Shown: positions 1 through 4,972 of the stretch, in pieces | How positions within the stretch are numbered: the stretch's first letter is position 1 | Layout: every line of letters begins with the position of its first letter | Assembly: GCA_016180705.1 (NCBI GenBank) | Contig: JACPAU010000171.1 | Location: forward strand, 1 to 5,207 | Direction of reading: 5' to 3' | Origin: Candidatus Methylomirabilota bacterium | GTDB lineage: Bacteria > Methylomirabilota > Methylomirabilia > Methylomirabilales > JACPAU01 | DNA length: 5,207 nt | The notes under the pieces: generated by a model | Told to the model about the DNA's origin: nothing | Database searches by the model: none | The model's input: only the letters and a program-made list of their open reading frames with translations | Position numbers and translations under genes: made by a program

Positions 1-116
1 GCACCGCGGGCCTTCAGCGCCTCGGCCCGCTCGAGCAGCGCCTCGGCCTGGTCCTCGAAATCGGTGACCGCGATCCCGAAGACCTTCAGGAGCTTCCGGG
101 TCGCGTCGGACGGCAC
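1..116 (-). CDS. Unknown protein, N-terminal 38 codons only
   Basis: Last visible gene of the leftward operon; it runs off the left edge of the window, so its C-terminal part is missing. Translation starts with GTG at 116-114 and reads VPSDATRKLLKVFGIAVTDF, followed by an Ala/Glu/Leu-rich stretch that looks like an amphipathic helix (residues 20-37). The start is supported by a strong Shine-Dalgarno sequence, AGGAGG at 127-122, five bases upstream. The gap to the stop of the preceding gene is only 16 bp, so the two are probably cotranscribed. I do not recognise a family. The visible part has no signal peptide and no membrane segment. Confidence that it is a real gene comes from the ribosome-binding site, the codon pattern and the operon spacing, not from homology. 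Confidence 0.6.
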   Translation of the reverse strand, partial: MPSDATRKLLKVFGIAVTDFEDQAEALLERAEALKARG

Positions 117-132
117 AACGTCCTCCTGCTCA

Positions 133-435
133 CTAGCCGGGGTGGCCCGGCCGGAACATGGACGCGAGGAGACCCCGCAGGAGGGTAGCCCGCTCTTTCA
201 ATGTGCGCAGGTGCTGCAGGCGCTCCTCCAGCTGCTGCTCGGTCACCTCCGCTTCCTTCAGGAACCCCGCGAAGGCCTCCTCCCCCTCTCGGTAGAGCTG
301 GGCCTGCAGGTGCGCGATCCGGTCGAGGAGGTCCTGGGCCGGAATGCCGAAATCATCGGCCATGGACCGCACCTCCTGGTGAAACCGCTCGATGAGTGCA
401 AGGGGCGCCCCCGCGAGAGTCTCCAGTCGCTCCAC
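133..435 (-). CDS. Small helical (coiled-coil-like) protein of unknown function
   Basis: Encodes about 100 residues ending at TAG 135-133. The sequence is almost entirely helix-forming. Residues 1-30 include LALIERFHQEVRSMADDFG. Residues 31-92 are rich in Glu, Gln, Leu and Arg with heptad-like hydrophobic spacing (LLDRIAHLQAQLYREGEE, then TEQQLEERLQHLRTLKERA), suggesting a coiled coil or helical bundle, probably cytoplasmic. There is no signal peptide, cysteine motif or known catalytic motif. I chose GTG at 435 because AAGGAG lies six bases upstream. The frame is also open to a GTG at 453 and another at 516, directly after the preceding stop codon, but the added residues are a low-complexity Gly/Trp/Arg/Glu stretch (GEWERW) and the 516 start has no good ribosome-binding site. 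It follows the zinc-ribbon gene in the tatA operon. A role connected with that operon is possible but nothing in the sequence shows it. Confidence 0.65.
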   Translation of the reverse strand: MERLETLAGAPLALIERFHQEVRSMADDFGIPAQDLLDRIAHLQAQLYREGEEAFAGFLKEAEVTEQQLEERLQHLRTLKERATLLRGLLASMFRPGHPG

Positions 436-441
436 GCTCGT

Positions 442-447
442 CTCCTT
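442..447 (-). promoter_or_regulatory. Ribosome-binding site deciding the start of the helical protein
   Basis: AAGGAG on the minus strand, six bases before GTG 435. It is the best Shine-Dalgarno match among the candidate starts at 516, 453 and 435. A weaker GAGG lies about six bases before GTG 453, so a start there (six extra residues) cannot be excluded. Confidence 0.5.
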
Positions 448-516
448 TTTCACTCTCCACCTCTCCCACTCTCCCATCCCCGCCATGCCGGACTCGTCCC
501 GGGGCACGGCCGCCAC

Positions 517-702
517 CTAGCGGCCGGACCCCCGGTCGGGCTCCTCCGGAGCCTCTCCCGGCCTTCCCTTGGCCGGCTTCTCCTCCTTCTCGTCCTCGTC
601 CCCCGCCACGAACCAGCAGGTCTGGCAGACCGGCCCCTGGGCCGGATCCTCGTAGACGACGTTCCGCGTGCTCCCGCAGAAGGCGCACTTCTTCTCGGTC
701 AC
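517..702 (-). CDS. Small zinc-ribbon protein, coupled to tatA
   Basis: Encodes 61 residues beginning [19 protein letters not shown]. Two CxxC knuckles, C6/C9 and C26/C29 (CQTCW), separated by 16 residues, are typical of a treble-clef or zinc-ribbon fold binding one Zn(II). The last third, from about residue 35, is charged (Asp/Glu/Lys, then Pro/Arg) and probably disordered. There is no signal peptide or membrane segment, so it should be cytoplasmic. The GTG start overlaps the tatA stop in the sequence GTGA (702-699), the usual arrangement for translational coupling; only a weak AAGG lies about ten bases upstream. The substrate is unknown: such small ribbons bind nucleic acid or protein. Its position directly after a TatA that itself ends in a zinc ribbon suggests, as inference, that the two proteins meet in the cell. 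Confidence 0.75.
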   Translation of the reverse strand: MTEKKCAFCGSTRNVVYEDPAQGPVCQTCWFVAGDEDEKEEKPAKGRPGEAPEEPDRGSGR

Positions 703-977
703 GCGCCGGCGCCCTTCTCCGAGGAGCCCAGCCCCTTCCCGCAGTGGGGGCAGAAGACGGCCTCCGCGGCGTGGGACTTGCCGCAGTCGGGGCAGAACGG
801 CCCCTCGCCCTTCGCGGCCTCCCCGCGGGCGATCTCGTCCTTGGCCTCCACCGCGCCCTTGAAGCCCCGGATCGCCTTCCCGAGGGAACTCCCGATCTCG
901 GGCAGCTTGGCCGCCCCGAAGACCACGAGCGCGATCACGAGCACCACCAGCAACTCGGGCATCCCGAGACCGAACAT
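699..977 (-). CDS. tatA: TatA/E-family twin-arginine translocase subunit with C-terminal zinc ribbon
   Basis: Encodes 92 residues. TatA forms the pore-like oligomer of the Tat pathway, which exports folded, often cofactor-loaded, proteins across the cytoplasmic membrane. Residues 1-20 ([20 protein letters not shown]) are the short transmembrane helix; F20-G21 is the conserved hinge; [20 protein letters not shown] (22-41) is the amphipathic helix with the family LPE, LGK and FK signatures. Ordinary TatA then has an acidic disordered tail. Here it is replaced after a short linker (about 45-60) by a zinc ribbon with C62/C65 (CPDC) and C76/C79 (CPHC), ten residues apart, ending in a Gly/Ser/Ala tail. 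The ribbon should lie on the cytoplasmic side. ATG at 977 is preceded by AGGAGG four bases away. The gene is first in a leftward operon. No tatB or tatC is visible, so the core translocase must be encoded elsewhere. Confidence 0.88.
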   Translation of the reverse strand: MFGLGMPELLVVLVIALVVFGAAKLPEIGSSLGKAIRGFKGAVEAKDEIARGEAAKGEGPFCPDCGKSHAAEAVFCPHCGKGLGSSEKGAGA

Positions 978-1008
978 ACGCCCTCCTCGGCCCGCACGAT
1001 CGCGCGGT

Positions 1009-1041
1009 CCGACCCATCCCGCGCCCGCCCGCGCCGACCCA
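1009..1041 (+). repeat. Pair of 8-bp direct repeats in the divergent promoter region
   Basis: CCGACCCA occurs at 1009-1016 and again at 1034-1041, 25 bp start to start, with a C/G-only stretch between them. They lie within the probable leader or upstream region of tatA. A pair at about two and a half helical turns could be a binding site for a dimeric regulator. In DNA this rich in C and G such a pair could also arise by chance. Confidence 0.25.
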
Positions 1042-1141
1042 CCCTCCAGGCAGGGACGGGACGAGCGGCATGGCATAAAACGGGGGATGTCTATTCCTTT
1101 AGCAGAAGCCGCGGGAATGCGCAAGGCCAGGAGCGAGAACT

Positions 1142-1170
1142 TTGACAGGGACCGCCCCCTCGTGGATAAT
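1142..1170 (+). promoter_or_regulatory. Near-consensus sigma-70-type promoter for the dehydrogenase
   Basis: TTGACA at 1142-1147 matches the -35 consensus exactly. A 17-bp spacer separates it from GATAAT at 1165-1170, which matches the -10 consensus at five of six positions. Transcription should start near 1177, giving a leader of about 25 nt that contains AGGAGGTGA (1191-1199), an almost complete anti-16S match, with six bases between AGGAGG and the GTG start at 1203. Such A/T-rich hexamers stand out clearly in this GC-rich sequence. Confidence 0.8.
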
Positions 1171-1202
1171 CGCTGCACCCCCGCCACGCCAGGAGGTGAC
1201 CC

Positions 1203-2303
1203 GTGACCGGGAAGGCCGCCGTCTTCACCGCCGTGGGGAAGCCCTTCGAGTTCCGGGAGTACCCCGTGCCCGACGTGGGGCCGGACGCGATGCTCATCCG
1301 CATCACGATGGCGAACATCTGCGGCTCCGATTTGCACTTCGTGCGCGGCGGCGGTCCCGGCCTGAAGGACGGCCCGCCCCGGATCCTCGGGCACGAGATG
1401 GTGGGGGTGATCGAGCGGCTGGGGCGCGCGATGAAGACAGACACGCTCGGGCAGCCGCTGAAGGAGGGGGACCGGGTCTGCTACGCCTACTACCTCCCCT
1501 GCGGCGCCTGCCCGGCCTGCTGGCACGGCGTCCCGGGCTGTCCGAACCGCTACCGCTACTGGCTGGGAACCTCGTGCGAGGAGCCGCCCCACTTCCACGG
1601 CGCCTACGGCGAGTACTACTACCTGCGGCGCGGCCAGTGGGTGTACCGGATCCCGGACGCGCTCCCGGACCGGGTCGTCTCCCCGGTCAACTGCGCGTTG
1701 GCCCAGATGGTGTACGGGCTCAACCGGATCGGCCTCACGCTGGGGGACGCCGTCGTCATCCAGGGGGCGGGGGGGCTCGGCCTCTACGCCTCGGCGGTCG
1801 CCCGGGAGATGGGGGCGGGGCGGATCCTGGTCGTGGACCTCGTCCCGGAGCGGCTGGCCCTCGCGAAGGCCTTCGGTGCGGACGAGGCGCTCAATGTGGC
1901 CGGGATGGAAGCGCGCGAGCGGGTCGCGGCCGTCCGGGAGCGGACGGGCGGGCACGGGGCGGACCTGGTCGTCGAAGTCACCGGCTCCCCCCAGGTCCTC
2001 GCCGAGGGGATCGAGATGGCCCGCGTCGGCGGGCGCATTCTCTGGATCGGGAACATCAACGTCGGGGAGCCCGGGACCGTGGATCCCGGGCAGGTCGTCC
2101 GGGGGTCCCGGACGATCGTGGGGCTCGTGGTCTACCAGCCCTGGGTCATCCCGCGGGCGCTCGGGTTCCTGGAGCGGGCCGGCGGCAAGTACCCCTTCGA
2201 CCAGATCATCTCCCACACCTTCCCCCTCTCCGCCATCAACGAGGCCTTCGCGGTGGCGGGGCAGCGGAAGGCCCTGCGCATCTCGCTGCTGCCGAGCGCC
2301 TAG
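1203..2303 (+). CDS. Zinc-dependent medium-chain alcohol dehydrogenase
   Basis: Encodes 366 residues, a normal length for the MDR superfamily; these enzymes oxidise alcohols to aldehydes or ketones (or the reverse) with NAD(P). Residues 1-150 form the GroES-like catalytic domain. C40 (ICGSD), H64-E65 (GHE) and C164 (NCALA) fit the catalytic zinc site; C100, C103, C106 and C113 form the structural zinc lobe. The Rossmann domain has GAGGLG at 188-193 and D212 (VVD) at the end of beta-2, which favours NAD over NADP. The insertion [13 protein letters not shown] (80-92) and [13 protein letters not shown] (132-144) recall the group that includes phosphonate-associated and threonine-dehydrogenase-like members, but the true substrate cannot be read from the sequence. 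The GTG start is fixed by an excellent Shine-Dalgarno sequence and promoter. No pathway partners are adjacent, and the 140-bp gap after the stop suggests it may be transcribed alone. Confidence 0.9.
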   Translation: MTGKAAVFTAVGKPFEFREYPVPDVGPDAMLIRITMANICGSDLHFVRGGGPGLKDGPPRILGHEMVGVIERLGRAMKTDTLGQPLKEGDRVCYAYYLPCGACPACWHGVPGCPNRYRYWLGTSCEEPPHFHGAYGEYYYLRRGQWVYRIPDALPDRVVSPVNCALAQMVYGLNRIGLTLGDAVVIQGAGGLGLYASAVAREMGAGRILVVDLVPERLALAKAFGADEALNVAGMEARERVAAVRERTGGHGADLVVEVTGSPQVLAEGIEMARVGGRILWIGNINVGEPGTVDPGQVVRGSRTIVGLVVYQPWVIPRALGFLERAGGKYPFDQIISHTFPLSAINEAFAVAGQRKALRISLLPSA

Positions 2304-2307
2304 GGAG

Positions 2308-2330
2308 CCGGGGGAAATTCGTTGCCCCGG
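2308..2330 (+). terminator. Weak hairpin just after the dehydrogenase stop
   Basis: CCGGGG (2308-2313) pairs with CCCCGG (2325-2330) around an 11-nt loop, five bases after the TAG. There is no T-run after it, so it is a poor intrinsic terminator by the standard definition. Its right arm overlaps the -35 of the promoter candidate for the next gene, so only one of these two readings may be right. Confidence 0.2.
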
Positions 2331-2350
2331 TGCGGGGGCCGTGGTATCTA
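2322..2350 (+). promoter_or_regulatory. Possible promoter for the acetyltransferase-thyX pair
   Basis: TTGCCC (2322-2327, four of six matches to the -35 consensus), a 17-bp spacer and TATCTA (2345-2350, three of six). This is much weaker than the dehydrogenase promoter. It is the only A/T-containing pair with correct spacing in the 140-bp gap. It would give a leader of about 85-90 nt. Confidence 0.3.
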
Positions 2351-2413
2351 TGACCAACAGGCGCAGGGTGTCGGCCGGCGGGGATCTTGGGCTCTGGCGG
2401 CGGCGCAGCGCCG

Positions 2414-2432
2414 GCGGCCCGGATCGGGCCGC
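2414..2432 (+). promoter_or_regulatory. GC-only hairpin abutting the acetyltransferase ribosome-binding site
   Basis: GCGGCCCG (2414-2421) and CGGGCCGC (2425-2432) form a perfect 8-bp stem closed by a GAT triloop. The stem ends one base before GGGAGG (2433-2438), the Shine-Dalgarno sequence of the gene starting at 2444. It could hold back ribosome loading or transcription. It has no T-run, so it is not a standard terminator. Confidence 0.35.
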
Positions 2433-2443
2433 GGGAGGACGCC

Positions 2444-3025
2444 ATGTTGCAGCACCTGCTGGAGGAGCGGTATCCCCGGGAAATGGCGCTTCGGGACGGG
2501 ACGACGGCGGTGATCCGCCCCCTGGCGAAGGACGACAAGGAGGCCCTCCTGGCCTTCTTCCGGGCGGTTCCCCAGGAGGAGCGTCTCTTCCTGAAGGATG
2601 ACGTGACCGACGAGGCGGTGATCGAGTCCTGGGTCCGGGGGCTGGACTACGGCCAGGTCCTGCCGCTCGTGGCCGAGGTGCGCGGCCGGATCGTGGCCGA
2701 CGCGACGCTGCACCAGCAGAAGCGCGGCTGGACGAGCCACGTGGGGAAGGTCCGGATCGTCACCCACCCCGACTTCCGCCACAAGGGGCTGGCGAGCGGC
2801 CTCATCAAGGAACTGATCGAGGTGGCCCGGGACTCCGGCCTGGAGTTGCTGGACGCCGAGTTCATGTCGGAGCAGGTCGGGCCGATGCAGACCTTCACGC
2901 GCCTCGGCTTCTACCGGGTGGCCACCCTCCCCCGCCACGTCCGGGACCAGAAGGGCAAGCCCCACGACTTCATCGTGATGGTCTACGACCTGGTGCCGGA
3001 CGACGAGGCCTTCGCCGCCCAGTAG
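2444..3025 (+). CDS. GNAT-family N-acetyltransferase
   Basis: Encodes 193 residues. GNAT enzymes transfer an acetyl group from acetyl-CoA to an amine on a small molecule, peptide or protein. The N-terminal part has the typical opening [19 protein letters not shown] (17-35), also seen in the acetyltransferase domains of Pat-like protein lysine acetyltransferases. The acetyl-CoA site is the motif A strand VRIV (103-106) followed by P109 and RHKGLA (112-117), the R/Q-x-x-G-x-A pyrophosphate loop, and a helix ([12 protein letters not shown]). Motif B lies near LDAEFMSEQ (136-144) and FTRLGFYRV (151-159), the usual final GNAT segment. The substrate is unknown. ATG 2444 is chosen because GGGAGG lies five bases upstream; the frame is open further back to a TTG at 2387, but those residues are Gly/Ala-rich and lack a ribosome-binding site. 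thyX follows after 52 bp and is probably cotranscribed. Confidence 0.85.
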   Translation: MLQHLLEERYPREMALRDGTTAVIRPLAKDDKEALLAFFRAVPQEERLFLKDDVTDEAVIESWVRGLDYGQVLPLVAEVRGRIVADATLHQQKRGWTSHVGKVRIVTHPDFRHKGLASGLIKELIEVARDSGLELLDAEFMSEQVGPMQTFTRLGFYRVATLPRHVRDQKGKPHDFIVMVYDLVPDDEAFAAQ

Positions 3026-3077
3026 CCGGCACCCGTATCCCCCGGACGCGCCGCCCCCGCCCGCCGCCAGGAGCGCC

Positions 3078-4448
3078 ATGCAGCCCGCCCCGCCTGAGGC
3101 CGACGCGGCCCTCCTGCGCCCCTACGTCACCAACCTCGACCGGCCCGTCTTCGCCCTCCGGAACCTGCCGGAGGAGGTGGTGGCCGTCCTCTTCGCCTAC
3201 TACAGCCGCAGCCGCGAGACCCTCCGCGCGAACCTCCTGAAACTGCTCAAGGAAGGGGACCTGGACCTCGCGGGCCGGGTGCGCGCCCTCGAGCCGGACG
3301 AGGAGGGCCTCGCCGCCGCGAGGGACAAGGCGCGGCAGTTCCACGAGAAGTGGGTGGTCGGATACGGGCACGCCTCCGTGGCGGAGCACGCCGTGGCCCA
3401 CCTGGCGCTCGAGGACGTCTCCATCCTGGCCAGCAAGGTGGTGGAGGACATGCGGCTCGCCGCCTACACGGAGAAGTCCACCCGCTACGTCGTCTTCGAC
3501 AAGGAGCGCTACTACCGGCCCGCGGCCATCATGGCCTCGCCCCTCGGCGCCCGGTACCGCGAGGCGGCCGAGTGGCTCCTCGAGACCTACAGCCGCCTGA
3601 GCCCGGAGGTGACCCGGAAGATCATGGCCGAGCGGCCGCCTGGCCCCGGCCAGAGCCCGAAGGGACACGAGACCGCGTGCCGCGCGCAGGCCTGCGACCT
3701 GCTCCGCTACTTCCTCCCCACCGCGACGCTCACCAACATCGGGATGACCGTCAACGGCCGGGCCCTGGAGCACCTGCTCACCAAGATGCTCTCGCACCCG
3801 CTGCCCGAGGCCCGCGAACTGGCCGCCGCGATGAAGGCGGAGGCCTTGCACGTCATCCCGACCCTGATCAAGTACGCGGCGCCCAACGCCTACATGCAGG
3901 AGACGCCGAAGGCGGTGGCGGCCCTGGCCGCCGAGGTGGCGGGGCAGGCCGAGCCTGCTCCCACGAGCGGCGTCCGGCTGGTCCGGGCCCCCGAGGACGC
4001 CGAGGCGCACCTGGCGGCCGCCATCCTCTACACCGCCTCCCGCCTCCCCTACGACCGGGACCTGCACCGCCACCGGATGGCGACGCAATTGCGGCAGGGG
4101 CTCACGCCCGAGCACGGCTACGAGATGCCGGAGGAGGCGGAGCGGCACGGGTTCGCCGCCCTCTTCCGCGAGGGGATGGCGCGCGCGGCCGACGCCTACG
4201 CGGCCCTCGCCCCTCAGTTCCCGGAAGAGGCCGCCTACGTCCTGCCCCTCGCCATCCGCGTCCGGGTCCTCTTCACCTGGAACCTCCGCGAACTGCACCA
4301 CTTCATCGCGCTCCGCTCCGGCAAGCAGGGCCACCCCGCCTACCGCCGTATCGCCCAGGAGACCTTCCGCGAACTGGAGCGCGTCCACCCCTTCCTCGCC
4401 TCCTTCGTCCGCGTGGACCTCCAGGACTACGACCTCGCCCGCGCCTAA
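3078..4448 (+). CDS. thyX: Double-domain flavin-dependent thymidylate synthase (ThyX-like)
   Basis: Encodes 456 residues, about twice a classical ThyX (220-250). ThyX makes dTMP from dUMP with methylene-tetrahydrofolate, FAD and NADPH. Repeat 1 (about 20-270) has YGHASVAEH (96-104), matching the family GHxTxxEH, then YTEKSTRY (130-137) where the family has NExSxRY, and LTNIGMTVNGR (218-228). Repeat 2 (about 300-456) has RHRMATQ (331-337), matching the start of the RHRxxSxNExSxR signature, then FTWNLRELHHFIALRS (399-414) and GHPAYR (418-423). By hand alignment to Thermotoga ThyX, repeat 1 keeps E86/S88/R90 equivalents (E132, S134, R136) but not the RHR; repeat 2 keeps R78/H79/R80 (331-333), N163/R165 (N402, R404) and R174 (R413) but not the ESxR part. 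ATG 3078 has AGGAG four bases upstream. The stop overlaps the convergent gene. No thyA-like gene is present in the window. Enzymatic competence is inferred, not shown. Confidence 0.88.
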   Translation: MQPAPPEADAALLRPYVTNLDRPVFALRNLPEEVVAVLFAYYSRSRETLRANLLKLLKEGDLDLAGRVRALEPDEEGLAAARDKARQFHEKWVVGYGHASVAEHAVAHLALEDVSILASKVVEDMRLAAYTEKSTRYVVFDKERYYRPAAIMASPLGARYREAAEWLLETYSRLSPEVTRKIMAERPPGPGQSPKGHETACRAQACDLLRYFLPTATLTNIGMTVNGRALEHLLTKMLSHPLPEARELAAAMKAEALHVIPTLIKYAAPNAYMQETPKAVAALAAEVAGQAEPAPTSGVRLVRAPEDAEAHLAAAILYTASRLPYDRDLHRHRMATQLRQGLTPEHGYEMPEEAERHGFAALFREGMARAADAYAALAPQFPEEAAYVLPLAIRVRVLFTWNLRELHHFIALRSGKQGHPAYRRIAQETFRELERVHPFLASFVRVDLQDYDLARA

Positions 4449-4972
4449 TACAAACGAGATACATTGTGTGACCCAGCGTCCGGGTGGCGCCGGATGCCGC
4501 CCAGGGCCCCCGTAGCGGAGGGGGGGCCCATCGGCGCTGGGCCGATGGGGGGAACCACGGGAGGGTTCCCCAGGGGGGCCGGGGGCCGGGGCGGCGCCGG
4601 CGCGGCGGTGTACTTGGTCTTCGCGACGGCGGCATCCAGCGCGATCATTTGAACCGTCGTCTCCCGGACGAGGCGGTTGCCCTCATCGTAGAAGCGGAGC
4701 GTGACGGAGGCCCGGCTCAGAGGCCGGGTCGTCTTGTTGGTGAAGGTGATATCCAGGATGACCCCCTTGCCCACCCCGGCGCCGACCCGCTCGACCAGGG
4801 CCTCCACGTTGCCGTCCTGATAGGTGAGGCGCTCCTGGGCAGCCGCGGTCCCCGCTATCGCGACCGCGACGAGCAGGAGCAGGACGGCGGCCCAGACGCT
4901 AGAGCGCCAGCCGCTCGCAGAGGCGCTGGCCGAAGAGGACTTTCGGGCGGTTGAAGTAGCCGATCTCGACAT
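4445..4972 (-). CDS. Secreted FxLYD-like small protein with Pro/Gly-rich tail
   Basis: Encodes 175 residues. After a long basic, Ser/Ala-rich n-region (1-27) comes a hydrophobic core WAAVLLLLVAVAIAG (27-41) and a likely signal peptidase site after TAAA (residue 45), so export across the cytoplasmic membrane is expected. There is no lipobox cysteine. The mature part has a beta-rich domain (about 50-112) with GVILDITFTNKTTRPLSRAS (70-89) and VTLRFYDEGNRLV (90-102), which resembles FxLYD-type extracellular beta-sandwich domains. Residues 123-160 are rich in Pro, Gly and Ala and probably disordered. The function is unknown. No ATG, GTG or TTG lies in frame between residue 1 and the hydrophobic core, so ATG 4972, with AAGGAG seven bases upstream, is the best start even though it lies 74 bp inside the preceding radical SAM gene. 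The TAG stop (4447-4445) overlaps the thyX stop on the other strand. Confidence 0.7.
   Translation of the reverse strand: MSRSATSTARKSSSASASASGWRSSVWAAVLLLLVAVAIAGTAAAQERLTYQDGNVEALVERVGAGVGKGVILDITFTNKTTRPLSRASVTLRFYDEGNRLVRETTVQMIALDAAVAKTKYTAAPAPPRPPAPLGNPPVVPPIGPAPMGPPSATGALGGIRRHPDAGSHNVSRLY
4504..4549. other. Two overlapping hairpins near the convergent gene ends
   Basis: Hairpin A pairs GGGCCCCC (4504-4511) with GGGGGCCC (4522-4529). Hairpin B pairs CCCATCGG (4527-4534) with CCGATGGG (4542-4549) around a 7-nt loop. Both stems are perfect 8-bp matches and share the bases CCC at 4527-4529, so the full stems exclude each other. They lie in the 3' part of the leftward gene and 55-100 bp downstream of the thyX stop. 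Neither has a T-run on either strand. They could cause pausing or protect the thyX mRNA end, or simply follow from coding for Pro/Gly-rich sequence. Confidence 0.35.

Larger units (their letters stand above)
978..1202. promoter_or_regulatory. Divergent intergenic region between tatA and the dehydrogenase
   Basis: This 225-bp spacer separates two divergently transcribed genes and must hold the promoters of both. The right half has the strong rightward promoter described separately. The middle (about 1072-1106) is the most A/T-rich patch. For the leftward tatA operon I find only poor candidates, such as TTTTAT on the minus strand near 1076-1081 with no matching -35, so I do not assign a site. 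A weak extended -10-like TGGCATAAA (1071-1079) also faces right. There is no ORF with a credible start inside. Confidence 0.5.

Noticed and set aside
436..516. 27-residue extension of the helical protein to GTG 516
   Set aside because: No good ribosome-binding site at 516, and the extra sequence is a low-complexity G/A-rich stretch that looks like a spacer. It remains possible.
1071..1106. Promoter for the leftward tatA operon in the A/T-richer patch
   Set aside because: TTTTAT, TAAAGG and TAGACA occur on the minus strand, but none pairs with a second hexamer at acceptable spacing and quality.
64..1206. 380-residue open frame on the plus strand
   Set aside because: It covers four leftward genes with good ribosome-binding sites and clear zinc-ribbon and TatA motifs, and its own translation is low-complexity Pro/Arg/Ser.
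699..2357. 552-residue open frame on the minus strand
   Set aside because: Only its last 92 codons are a gene (tatA). The rest is the antisense shadow of the dehydrogenase, which has intact family motifs on the plus strand.
2387..2443. N-terminal extension of the acetyltransferase from a TTG
   Set aside because: The added 19 residues are Gly/Ala-rich, there is no ribosome-binding site, and the stretch includes the GC hairpin; ATG 2444 has a proper Shine-Dalgarno sequence.
2304..2443. Small gene or regulatory RNA between the dehydrogenase and the acetyltransferase
   Set aside because: No open frame with a ribosome-binding site and no recognisable riboswitch core; only the short hairpins and a weak promoter candidate were supported.
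2970..4388. 472-residue open frame on the minus strand
   Set aside because: It lies opposite thyX; its translation is Gly/Arg/Val/His-rich without motifs, as expected for a GC-rich shadow frame.
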